Shown here: positions 9,662 through 16,938 of the stretch, piece after piece
Numbering within the stretch: position 1 is the first letter of the stretch
Layout: each line of letters begins with the position of its first letter
NCBI GenBank assembly: GCA_009746045.1
Contig: RPFO01001540.1
Span: forward strand, 1-37,507
Reading direction: 5' to 3'
Length of the DNA: 37,507 bases
Origin: Mesostigma viride
Taxonomy: Eukaryota > Streptophyta > Mesostigmatophyceae > Mesostigmatales > Mesostigmataceae
Translations under genes and position numbers: made by a program
Notes under the pieces: generated by a model
What the model was told of the DNA's origin: nothing
What the model saw: only the letters and a program-made list of their open reading frames with translations
Database searches by the model: none

Positions 9662-10315
9662 AGTTAGCATATTGGGGCACCAATGTGCTAGATGGATGCA
9701 GGTTGAGGAGACCTTTCCAACGCCGTGTCAACCGCCTAGAACAGACAAGGGACTAGAAAGTTATCAAGTCCCGAAGTACTGCCGACCGGTGGGCGAGGGC
9801 GGGGCACGCTCAGGGCATAGTGGACAGGACACGTGGCAGGCCGTGCCTGCACAGGCTTAGCCTGTACACTCACGTGACTGGGACACAGTGTACTGAGGGC
9901 TCAACGGTACTGTGGCTAGTAGAAGCCAGTAACCAGCCAGCAGGTCTGCAAGGATGTAAGTCCTTGCAGGACTGTGGCAGGTCCTGTGCTGTCCTAGACA
10001 CAGGATAGCCAGAGATTCCTGTATGCTGCCTGCAACGAGGATGCAGGGCAGCGATACGAGGCTCTGGCAATGTAGCGTTGCCCAGCGTTGCTCATGACCG
10101 AGGAACAAGGATGGAACGAGGTTGCATATAGCTCGAGGCTCAACGAGGCAACGAGCGTCTTCACACACGAACCTTGGTCGTCACGACGAGTGGCGAGCCT
10201 ATCGAGGGTCGTAGGCCTGGTGTGAGGATAAAGGTTGCTAGCCAGCAGCCTAGGGTCATTCCAGCCGGCAAGGACCAGGAGCTCACAAGCTCTGCTGACG
10301 AGTTGCTGCGCAAAT
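9662..10315 (+). repeat. 3' long terminal repeat
   Basis: Second copy of the 1932-2584 repeat, 654 bp, with one extra C near 9918 as the only difference noticed. It is followed at once by GTACA, the right target-site copy, and then by coding sequence that continues the SprT-like frame. Confidence 0.93.
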
Positions 10316-10469
10316 GTACATGCGCACCCAGGTGCTGCGAAAGAAGCCCGGAACGAGGAGGGACTACCCGGAAGACTTCCTCCCCCTGGACGACCGCGAG
10401 GACCCCGACACGCGCGACAAGAGGCGCTTTGTGAAGAAATATATGAAGAGACAAAAGACGTCCGCGTGA
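10316..10469 (+). pseudogene. Detached 3' end of the SprT-like protease gene
   Basis: After the right target-site copy, the frame at TAC 10317 equals the frame in which the SprT-like gene was cut at TAC 1926. Forty-nine further codons follow to TGA 10467-10469. They encode a basic C-terminus rich in Arg, Lys and Asp. The stop is four bases from the end of the next, opposing gene, as expected for a real gene end in this compact genome. The fragment is more GC-rich than the 5' portion; this mismatch is the main reason for caution. It could instead be a small independent gene starting at ATG 10320. Confidence 0.7.
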
Positions 10470-10473
10470 GGTC

Positions 10474-10947
10474 TCACGCGACGAACGACAGCTTCGGGAC
10501 GTAGGCGGTGCCCCCGTCGGCCATCGGGACCGCGTGGAACCTCGACAGGGTCGCGTCGGCGGCGAGGAAATCGGCCAGCGGAATCGGGCCGTTCGAGCTC
10601 CTGGTCGTGATGTTGACGTGACTCGAGACCCCCGCCGGGCGCACGGGCATCTCGACGAACGTCGCGCCGTGGACCGCGTAGTGCCCGTCTAGGACGCGCG
10701 CGATCAGGTCGATGGCGCGCTTGTCGTCGTCCGATACCTCGGCGAAAGGCGGGACGATGACGGAAATGGCGCCGGCGATCTCGTGACTGGCGTTGTCGTA
10801 CGCGAGCACGCCGGCGAGCACCCGCGCCGACGAGGACTGAGCGCGGAAGGAGAAGACGGGGCGGTTGATGCCCGCGAGAGGGAACGCCTCGGACACGGGA
10901 CAGTTGAGCGTGAGCATGACGTCGCGCTTCCAGGCGGTGGACGACAT
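10474..10947 (-). CDS. Unknown 157-residue protein
   Basis: The start is ATG at 10947 (MSSTAWKRDVM), with TTATAGACACG immediately before it and an AT-rich box farther upstream. A longer frame begins at 11001, but its extra N-terminus (MRRRRRSSNN) covers this AT-rich promoter. The protein is moderately hydrophobic, without a membrane segment or Cys motifs, and has regular strand-like hydrophobic spacing (VLAGVLAYD, GAISVIVPPF). No family is recognised. It converges on the SprT-like 3' fragment with a 4-base gap. Confidence 0.6.
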   Translation of the reverse strand: MSSTAWKRDVMLTLNCPVSEAFPLAGINRPVFSFRAQSSSARVLAGVLAYDNASHEIAGAISVIVPPFAEVSDDDKRAIDLIARVLDGHYAVHGATFVEMPVRPAGVSSHVNITTRSSNGPIPLADFLAADATLSRFHAVPMADGGTAYVPKLSFVA

Positions 10948-11095
10948 CGTGTCTATAAGAAGAATGGATATATTATTGCTCGATCGCCGCCGCCTTCTCA
11001 CCCTCGGGACGCGTCTTGCGCCACTCGAGGTACTCGGCGAGAGCTCGCTGCATTCGTTTGCGTATACGATACACGCCGTACATTTTTCCCAGCGG

Positions 11096-11803
11096 CTACT
11101 TTTTGGACTTCGGGCGTGTTTTCGCTACCGCGTCTGCCACAAGACTGTTTCCCCATCGCAGCTCCTCCAAATGCGAGGCGGCCTCGTCGTGTCTCTTCTG
11201 CGTTTCCTTCAACCAAGTACTCAGGTCTGGGACTGCGTCCCTCTTCCTTAGACCCATGTTTGCCATCTGTTTTTCGTGAACACGTTTCGCGACGGCCTGC
11301 GGATGAGAGGGCAGTGCCGCGTTTCGCAACTCCTGGCGTTCCCGTTCCATCATTCGAAGGAGGGACTCCATGGACTGCTTTTGTGGGTCCTGGAATTCGT
11401 CCACACCGAGCATGACATCACGAGCACGAGGGGAAATGTTCCTGTACGACTTCGATTTGCCGCGGTATGGTCGGTCGACATACGCGTCATGGGCGTACGT
11501 TGCACTTTGCGGCTCATCGGGAATGTACGAGTCCACCATCTTCTTCCAGTCGGGCACCTCGGACGTGAGTTTGCGACTCCGGTCGCCGAGGAGATCGCGA
11601 GCGCGCGGAGAGGTTGACATAGGAATCGTCGAGCTCGCGACCGCGTCCGTGTACAAGTCGTGTCCCGTTTTCTCCTCGCCGCCCTGTCTCACCGCATGTC
11701 GTCGCTTCTTCCCCGCGGCGCCGTGGAGACCGCAAAACACCCTGCCCGTCCGGCACTGCTTGCGGCATTTGGAGCCCTTCCGTGTCTTTCCTTTGCACTG
11801 CAT
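11096..11803 (-). CDS. Cys/His-motif protein with long charged tail
   Basis: It starts at ATG 11803, with ACTATAAAGG directly before the start. Residues 3-27 form C-x9-C-x10-C-x2-H (MQCKGKTRKGSKC...CGLH), a short zinc-binding-like motif shared with four other genes in this window. The remaining 205 residues are basic and acidic with predicted helices (SLLRMMERERQELRN), ending in a Lys-rich tail. A phrase of the type SPRARD..LG occurs twice (near residues 66 and 125). Similar short N-terminal motifs are known from uncharacterised viral and bacterial proteins; its role is unknown. Confidence 0.75.
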   Translation of the reverse strand: MQCKGKTRKGSKCRKQCRTGRVFCGLHGAAGKKRRHAVRQGGEEKTGHDLYTDAVASSTIPMSTSPRARDLLGDRSRKLTSEVPDWKKMVDSYIPDEPQSATYAHDAYVDRPYRGKSKSYRNISPRARDVMLGVDEFQDPQKQSMESLLRMMERERQELRNAALPSHPQAVAKRVHEKQMANMGLRKRDAVPDLSTWLKETQKRHDEAASHLEELRWGNSLVADAVAKTRPKSKK

Positions 11804-11856
11804 CCTTTATAGTTTCACGCTTTACTTTTTTTTTTGTACAAAGGAGAGAAAGGAGA

Positions 11857-11999
11857 TGTCAGGAAGCGTTCGGACGAGCAACGGGATGAACGCGCGGCGG
11901 TGCGCGGAGATCGCCGTCGGGACGTGCCGCGCGTGCCTCGTGGCCGCCTGTCACCTCGTGCTGTCCTCCTGGTGTCGCGCGGCGACCTGGCCGCAGTGA
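11857..11999 (+). CDS. Possible small Cys-rich peptide
   Basis: A 47-codon frame starts at ATG 11857 after the purine-rich phrase GGAGAGAAAGGAG and ends at TGA 11997. It has five Cys and a hydrophobic centre (CRACLVAACHLVLSSWC). It is divergent from the preceding gene and could share its promoter region. Without relatives this may be chance. Confidence 0.2.
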
Positions 12000-12024
12000 G
12001 GCGCACGTAGTTACATTCAGCATA

Positions 12025-12240
12025 CGCAGATCCATCCGCTGGCGGATCCAGCAGCTGCCGGTCCGACACTGGCCAGTCGCCGGATCCAGCAGCTGGCGGA
12101 TCGGGCAGCTGCCGGATCTAGCAGCGGATGGTCGGGCGCTTGCACGACGCCAGATCCATCCCCTGGCGGATCCTGCAGCTGTCGGTCCGACACCGGCGAG
12201 TCGCTGGATCCATCAGCTGCCGGATCCCGCGAGCGGCCGA
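12025..12240. repeat. Degenerate GGATCC/CAGCTG-rich repeat tract
   Basis: Between 11804 and 12434 the main content is this tract. Variants of CTGGCGGATCCAGCAGCTGCC recur about every 25 to 35 bases, with GATCC and CAGCTG palindromes, and the phrase GGTCCGACAC(T/C)GGC(C/G)AGTCGC occurs twice. No protein-coding signal is convincing. It may be a minisatellite or a cluster of protein-binding palindromes. Confidence 0.6.
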
Positions 12241-12289
12241 AACCGAGGAGGGCATAGCGACATGTGACGAATGCTAGTAGTCAACGTTT

Positions 12290-12434
12290 GGATTGTTTGA
12301 ACCTGGAATTGTATACCCCCCTTCCGGAAAGTTCATGTCTGTGTCGGCGAGGACGATCATGTCGGCAAGGATGCAGCACTCCTCGACCATAAATTCGCCC
12401 ACCGCGAAACAGAGGCCTGATCCGAGCGCCAACC
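12290..12434 (+). promoter_or_regulatory. 5' region of KilA-N gene A1, duplicated before gene B1
   Basis: Phrases of the type CATGTC(T/G)GTGTCGGC repeat here, followed by a TATA-like ACCATAAATTCGC about 45 bases before the ATG. The same architecture, with clear base identity (ATAAATTCGC, GCGAA, CAGAGG, GAGC), precedes the next KilA-N gene at about 13245-13411. The duplication thus includes the upstream control region, suggesting the two genes are regulated together. Confidence 0.6.
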
Positions 12435-13208
12435 ATGGCGACCGTCTGCGGTGGAGCCCCTTTCACACACGCTCTGTTTCACTTGACGAGAGAGACTGAC
12501 CATTACTGGATATTCACGTTGAAGTCTTGTCCGACGTCGGAGTTGGACCCCTGTCAGGAAATCAGAGTCCGGAAGAGTGACCGAATGATCCATGGCCAGG
12601 GCTTGACCGCCGCGGCCTCGAATGGAAAGAAGCGCTTCGAGAGCTGGTTCAGGCTCGACAAGTCCAAGGACTTCATAGCGGCTCTCGGGAGGTCTCCTGA
12701 CTTCCAGGAAGCTGGTATCCGCCAATCAGGCATAGCCCTCACAATTGAGGGCTATGACCAAGCCCCGTCGGACAATGTTTCCAACGTGGTGAAGACCGTG
12801 AGGAGCGGACCGGTGTGTGAGCGAGGCATGTGGATCCATGCCAGATTGATCGACAAAGTCGTCGAATGGGCTAAGCAACCACTAACCCAAAAGATAGAAG
12901 CACCCATTCAAGAACGAGTTGCACGAGCTATGCCGGGCAGCGAACGAGAAGTGCGATGTCCGACCGGCGTGATCGACATTATCTCCCATTGCCCCCCCGT
13001 TATCGTGGAAGTGAAAGACGTCAAGGACTGGATGAAAGGCATCGGGCAGTTGTTTGGCTATGGGCATTATTTTCCGGGTTACAAGAAACGTTTACTCATC
13101 TTTCGGACGGACAGGACCAGTCCGGGACAAATCCAAAACATCAAAGAGGTATGCGAAGGATGCGGCATCGAACTCGCAATGTACGAGGATTTGTACGGTG
13201 CTGTATGA
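12435..13208 (+). CDS. KilA-N DNA-binding domain fused to a PD-(D/E)xK nuclease domain (A1)
   Basis: The protein has 257 residues and is uninterrupted. Residues about 10-145 are a KilA-N domain: IRVRKSD (43-49), SNGKKRFESWFRL (62-74), then ERGMWIHARL (129-138). KilA-N domains bind DNA and are common in large DNA viruses and phages. Residues 155-257 look like a restriction-endonuclease-fold domain: D181 in GVIDII, E192 and K194 in VEVK, and Q205 with Y209 in GQLFGYG. This is the D...ExK...QxxxY order of the RecB/Cas4-like branch. The expected activity is metal-dependent DNA cleavage targeted by the N-terminal domain; that combination is inference. The next gene (B1) begins with a near-identical N-terminal half. 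Confidence 0.82.
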   Translation: MATVCGGAPFTHALFHLTRETDHYWIFTLKSCPTSELDPCQEIRVRKSDRMIHGQGLTAAASNGKKRFESWFRLDKSKDFIAALGRSPDFQEAGIRQSGIALTIEGYDQAPSDNVSNVVKTVRSGPVCERGMWIHARLIDKVVEWAKQPLTQKIEAPIQERVARAMPGSEREVRCPTGVIDIISHCPPVIVEVKDVKDWMKGIGQLFGYGHYFPGYKKRLLIFRTDRTSPGQIQNIKEVCEGCGIELAMYEDLYGAV

Positions 13209-13411
13209 CTTCCGGCTGCCGTCACACATAACCGGGCTGTCCGGAACCTTCATGTCGGTGTCGGCAAATGAGATCGTGTCGGCGAGGACAGCCGTGTCGG
13301 TAAAGCGGAGCATGTCGGTGTCGGTAAGCGGATCATGTCGGCGAGGAGGACGCCCCTCTCGACAATAAATTCGCTCCATCGCGAACAGAGGTCCCAGACC
13401 GAGCACCAACA

Positions 13412-14515
13412 ATGGCGGCCATCCGTGGTCGAGCTCCTTTCACCCACGCGTTGTTTAAGTTGGCGAGAGAGACTGATCATCTTTGGATCTTCACGTTGAA
13501 GTCTTGTCCGGTCTTGGAAGTGGATCCCGCCCAAAACATCAAAGTCCGGAAGAGTGACCGAATGATCCATGCCCAGGACTTGACTGCTGCGGCCTCGAAT
13601 GGAAAGAAGCGCTTCGACAATTGGTTCAGGCTCGACAAGTCGAAGGACTTCATAACGGCTCTCGGGAGGTCTCCTTACTTCCAAGACGCCGGTATCGGCC
13701 AATCAGGAATAGCCCTCACAAATGAGGGCTATGACCAGGCCCCATCGGACGACGTTCCCGGCGTGGTGAAGACTATGAAGACTGGGCCAGTGGACGAGCG
13801 AGGCGTGTGGATCCACCCCAAGTTGGTGAACGCGCTGACGATGTGGATCAGCCCGGACTTTCACGTTCAGGCCATGGACTGGGTGGACCGCATCCTGGCA
13901 GGCGACATCACCATGATGGAGGTGGTGCGAGACGCCCACGACGCGGTCCACGGCACGACGACGACCGTCGCCATCAACACGGTGTGCGAGTCCCGGAAGC
14001 GTCCCAATTACGTGGTGCCGGACCGGACGCTCCCCCCGAGCATGCGCGTGATCGCCAAGGACACCCAGCACATGCTGGGCGACTTCGTGGACTCGGCCGT
14101 CGCACACAAGGACGACGTGGGCAAAATCATGATGTTTTTGGGCGACAAGGCGTGCGAGGCGGCGACCGGTCATAACGCGGGGGCACTGAAGAGGCTCAAC
14201 GGCGTCAAGAATGGCAGCGCCAGGGACCTGATGAACGAAGAGCAGCTCGAGAACGTCGATTACTTTATGCGCAAGGTCATGAGGCGTGCGATCGCCGCCG
14301 GGGATGGGAGGGACTTTCACGAGATCGCCGTCTCCGTGAAAAGGGACATGGAGACCTTCGTCGCGCCACCGTCCGGTCCGACGCCGATGGAGGTCGTGAA
14401 GAAGAACAAGGAGGACATGCGAAAGGATCTCTTGTTGACGCGCCCCTTGAACCTCGAGAGGTTCTACAGGCGTGTCCCAAAGCTGGATGTTACGTCGCGT
14501 AACAATTCGTTGTAG
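13412..14515 (+). CDS. KilA-N DNA-binding domain fused to a conserved unknown C-terminal domain (B1)
   Basis: The protein has 367 residues. Residues 1-150 closely match A1, then continue as a complete KilA-N end (DERGVWIHPKL, MWISPDF). Residues about 155-367 form a second domain shared only with the gene at 26893: WVDRILAGDI, VRDAHDAVHGT, AKDTQH, FLGDKACEAATG and the closing LLLTRPLN are nearly invariant. I do not recognise this domain; it is mostly helical in appearance, with no obvious catalytic triad, although the conserved His and Asp residues (DAHDAVHG) could form a site. A1 and B1 probably arose by tandem duplication followed by exchange of the C-terminal half. Confidence 0.85.
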   Translation: MAAIRGRAPFTHALFKLARETDHLWIFTLKSCPVLEVDPAQNIKVRKSDRMIHAQDLTAAASNGKKRFDNWFRLDKSKDFITALGRSPYFQDAGIGQSGIALTNEGYDQAPSDDVPGVVKTMKTGPVDERGVWIHPKLVNALTMWISPDFHVQAMDWVDRILAGDITMMEVVRDAHDAVHGTTTTVAINTVCESRKRPNYVVPDRTLPPSMRVIAKDTQHMLGDFVDSAVAHKDDVGKIMMFLGDKACEAATGHNAGALKRLNGVKNGSARDLMNEEQLENVDYFMRKVMRRAIAAGDGRDFHEIAVSVKRDMETFVAPPSGPTPMEVVKKNKEDMRKDLLLTRPLNLERFYRRVPKLDVTSRNNSL

Positions 14516-14905
14516 TTACGGACGTAAATTAGGTCCATGGCCTCGGTTGTTCCTAGGTTACGTGCAGTTCTAGTTTGGACATGATTGTCCCCGTAACAGT
14601 ACTGTGGTATATTGGGTGCCTTTGGGCGCCGCGCCGCGTACTATATTAGTGGTCCTTATCCTTTTGTAGAATGTAGTGGACCGGCGTGCATCTGTGCACC
14701 TGCCTGTGTTTCTGTGGTTCTGCAGGCGAGGGCCAGGTCGGCCCGAGCCTGTTGGACCGTTGGTGACCATTTATGCACGTTCCACTCCTTGTGTGGTTAC
14801 TCGGCGTGTGTTAAGTGAATTGACACATTTAGGCTTGGGTCACGGCAGTGTAGTTGTGTTTCCTTCCTCTATTCCTGGAGTAAACGGGTTTTGGTAAATG
14901 GTTGT

Positions 14906-15265
14906 ATGGCGTATTATAGCAACACTTACGTTAATGCATTGAGATCAGCTCCGTCACGTTCGTCTTTCGCCAGAGGGTTAAGTAGAGGAGGCCTGACCAG
15001 TTTAGGTAGTATCAGGCCCATTAGAGGTAGAGGTGGAGGTAGATATCCGCGGCGTAACAATGGTTCCGGAGGAACTTCAGTAGGTAGTGAACGAGACGAC
15101 TATCCCTTGCCACATACACCTTTTCAAGACCCCTTCCGCGTCCAGGAACAAGAAGTCGACACTTCCTTGATAGGTAATGGGCGGGTCGCCTTCAAGCTAG
15201 GAGCGTCGTGCTGCCCGTTTCGGGACACGCTTTACCTAGAAGCTAGACCTGCTCACAGCGGATAA
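14906..15265 (+). CDS. Small Arg/Gly-rich protein
   Basis: The ATG at 14906 (MAYYSNTYVNALRSAP) gives 119 residues. An RG-rich centre (GLSRGGLTSLGS, RGRGGGRYPRRNNG) suggests RNA or DNA binding; the C-terminus has PFRVQEQEVD and a Cys pair. No enzyme motif is visible. It sits first in the AT-richer island, so it may be a gag-like protein of a retroelement. That is inference from context. Confidence 0.4.
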   Translation: MAYYSNTYVNALRSAPSRSSFARGLSRGGLTSLGSIRPIRGRGGGRYPRRNNGSGGTSVGSERDDYPLPHTPFQDPFRVQEQEVDTSLIGNGRVAFKLGASCCPFRDTLYLEARPAHSG

Positions 15266-15596
15266 ATCCTTCAGTTCGTAGTTAGCCTGTCCTTCGCCTT
15301 GTTTTCCTGCTTACGGTTGTTTCCTGCCTTAGATCGGGGAGTATTACTGTTCGGAGACGATTAGCGTCGCCGTACCTACACCTTTTTCCTTGTGCTGCTG
15401 CTTTATTAGACGGCCGCACCCGCAGAGTTACGGGGCGCTGTGTTAGGACGAGCGCTGGGATATCCGGCCGCTGACTTAGGACGAGAGCTGGAAACTCCCG
15501 CCCTCCTTCTTCTTTCGGTGATCCAGATCGTCAAGCTAAGTCGCCTACCCCTACCTCGTCTAGCTTGACATCACAAGACACGCCAGGTGAGTTATC

Positions 15597-15989
15597 ATGA
15601 GTCAACGTCGTGTTTTTACTGCGCCTTCCCATTCATCTAGTGATAATAGTTTAGCTAAGTATTACGTGGTTATTACCCCTCAATGGTCAGCCATTTTCCT
15701 CTCTTGGTCAGATGCTAGGAAGATAGTGCAAAACCGTACATATAATGTAATTAGGTATAAGAAATTTGTTACCTTCGAGGAAGCTCAACAATTCCTTATA
15801 GACCATAGCGTATCAGATCTAGGCCTACACGTACGTTCTACTCCTCATGGTCGCCCTCCTGTAGAAGCTCTAGATTTTGCTACCCCTCCTTCGTCTCCCC
15901 CTAAGAGGGCTGCATCCTCTTCTAGCTTAGATACTCCTCTCACCTTGGAATTCGGTTCCCTATCCATTACTGTTGTTAAAAAGGATTGA
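15597..15989 (+). CDS. RNase H1 N-terminal (caulimovirus VI-like) domain protein
   Basis: The protein has 130 residues with ATG 15597. Residues 19-70 match the pattern of the RNase H1 hybrid-binding/viroplasmin domain: KYYVVITPQW, FLSWSDARKIV, then YKKFVTFEEAQQFL. In this fold the Tyr-Val-Val strand, the SW turn and the yk-F-x-t-x-eeA helix are the hallmarks. The domain binds RNA/DNA hybrids or double-stranded RNA. The remaining tail is Ser/Pro-rich. There is no RNase H catalytic domain downstream. It supports a retroelement or host origin for the island. Confidence 0.65.
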   Translation: MSQRRVFTAPSHSSSDNSLAKYYVVITPQWSAIFLSWSDARKIVQNRTYNVIRYKKFVTFEEAQQFLIDHSVSDLGLHVRSTPHGRPPVEALDFATPPSSPPKRAASSSSLDTPLTLEFGSLSITVVKKD

Positions 15990-16082
15990 TTTTAATTTTG
16001 TTCCTGCTGCAGACCTCCAAGGTTTTTCCTTTTTCTTTTGTTGCTTTCTTCTTTTGATTCCTATTCCTTTACGTAATTAAAG

Positions 16083-16751
16083 ATGGATCCAGTGGGTGGA
16101 GATATGTCGCCTATACCTACCAATAATAATAATAATAATAATACTAATAACATTAACAATAACAATACTCGTGGTAACCGACGGGACTCCTTGGAAACGG
16201 TACACCATCTCACTCCTCAAGGTATTCTGCGTACCTCACCGCCTTCTCCTGCTGCTGGTGGTCGCCGTCGTCCCTCAATTACCCCACCTACCTATGAACA
16301 ACGTATTTCCCAAGTCAGATTTAGTGAGGAACCTTCTTTCGTTGCGAACCAGGCCCCTGCCCCTTCTGCAACCTTGGCTCACCCCTCCAGCAGGTCCTCA
16401 CACACTAACAATGCTCCTAGGCCTCCTTCCCACCCTGTGCCTTCAATGCCTGCTATTAACACGGGTCGTACCTCGGCCCCTGTCGGCCCTTCTGGGCGCC
16501 CTAGTGCAGTCCCCTTTTCCAGCAACTGCGTGAGTGACCCCCTCTTTTCCCCCTGTTCCCCCCTGCGTGTCCCCCCCGTTCCGCGCCGAGTGCTTGGGGA
16601 CCCCGCAGCGTGTCCCCCCTGCGTGTTCCCCCGTTCCCCCCTGCGTGATTGTCTGTCCCCCGCGCGCGAGTCCGTGATCGAGAGTACGAGTGGCAAGTCC
16701 GTGTCAGTCTCCGCTGGCGGTGTGCGTGCGTTTATGGTCGCGCTAAAATAA
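16083..16751 (+). CDS. Asn/Pro/Ser-rich disordered protein, possibly chimeric at the island border
   Basis: ATG 16083 follows a T-rich stretch ending GTAATTAAAG. The first 40 residues have an asparagine run encoded by AAT repeats, followed by Pro/Ser-rich disordered sequence with phrases such as THHLTPQGIL-like and RISQVRFSEEP. From about residue 150 (base 16530) composition changes to GC-rich and the DNA becomes C-run repeats (CCCCCTGCGTGT), so the C-terminal 70 residues may not be native. Asn-rich tracts suggest a protist-type source rather than the GC-rich viral background. Confidence 0.4.
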   Translation: MDPVGGDMSPIPTNNNNNNNTNNINNNNTRGNRRDSLETVHHLTPQGILRTSPPSPAAGGRRRPSITPPTYEQRISQVRFSEEPSFVANQAPAPSATLAHPSSRSSHTNNAPRPPSHPVPSMPAINTGRTSAPVGPSGRPSAVPFSSNCVSDPLFSPCSPLRVPPVPRRVLGDPAACPPCVFPRSPLRDCLSPARESVIESTSGKSVSVSAGGVRAFMVALK

Positions 16752-16921
16752 TCTCGTCGTTCGGCATATCAGTGTCGCGCCATGATGCATCCGGGTTGGT
16801 TGTCCGAGGCGCGTCTGATGTGCGAGTTCGTGGGCGCGTGCGTGCAGCCGTCGTCGCCGGTCATGCCGCTATGTGTATGGGGGTGATAGTGTGCGGGGTG
16901 GCGCGTTAATTTTCCCACGCG

Positions 16922-16929
16922 CGTATAAA
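16922..16929 (+). promoter_or_regulatory. TATA-like element before Cys/His gene
   Basis: GTATAAAG lies only 9 bases before the ATG at 16939, in GC-rich surroundings. The same arrangement, a TATA-like box very close to the start codon, recurs at 11803 (minus), 10947 (minus), 19724, 20133, 20655 and 26018. It implies very short leaders. Confidence 0.55.
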
Positions 16930-16938
16930 GAGCACGAG

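Larger units (their letters stand above)
1930..10315 (+). mobile_element. Ty1/copia-type LTR retrotransposon, about 8.4 kb, nearly full length
   Basis: Two direct repeats of about 653 bp flank an interior that codes in order for an unknown ORF, Gag with a zinc knuckle, integrase, a retropepsin-like segment, reverse transcriptase and RNase H. Integrase before reverse transcriptase is the copia order. A five-base target duplication brackets the element. The LTRs differ by a single inserted C (AGAAGCAGT against AGAAGCCAGT), so insertion is recent. The interior looks broken into several frames, but nearly every step fits one missing base, so the element may be intact. It interrupts the SprT-like gene in the sense orientation. 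The termini are not the usual TG...CA. Confidence 0.92.
14516..16530 (+). mobile_element. AT-richer island, probable retroelement remnant or foreign insertion
   Basis: From the stop of B1 to about 16530 the base composition shifts to lower GC with a T-rich plus strand, unlike the flanks. It contains three plus-strand frames (14906, 15597, 16083) with codon use unlike the neighbours. Between them, 14516-14905 and 15266-15596 hold no gene I can support; both are T-rich and look like untranslated leader or spacer. One product resembles the RNase H1 hybrid-binding domain, which is frequent in retroelements and caulimoviruses. No terminal repeats or target duplication were found. The 3' border is only approximate. 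Confidence 0.5.

Noticed and set aside
11815-12069. Arg-rich minus-strand frame upstream of the 11803 gene
   Set aside because: Composition is Arg/Ser/Thr low complexity, it reads into the repeat tract, and it covers the TATA-like promoter of the Cys/His gene.
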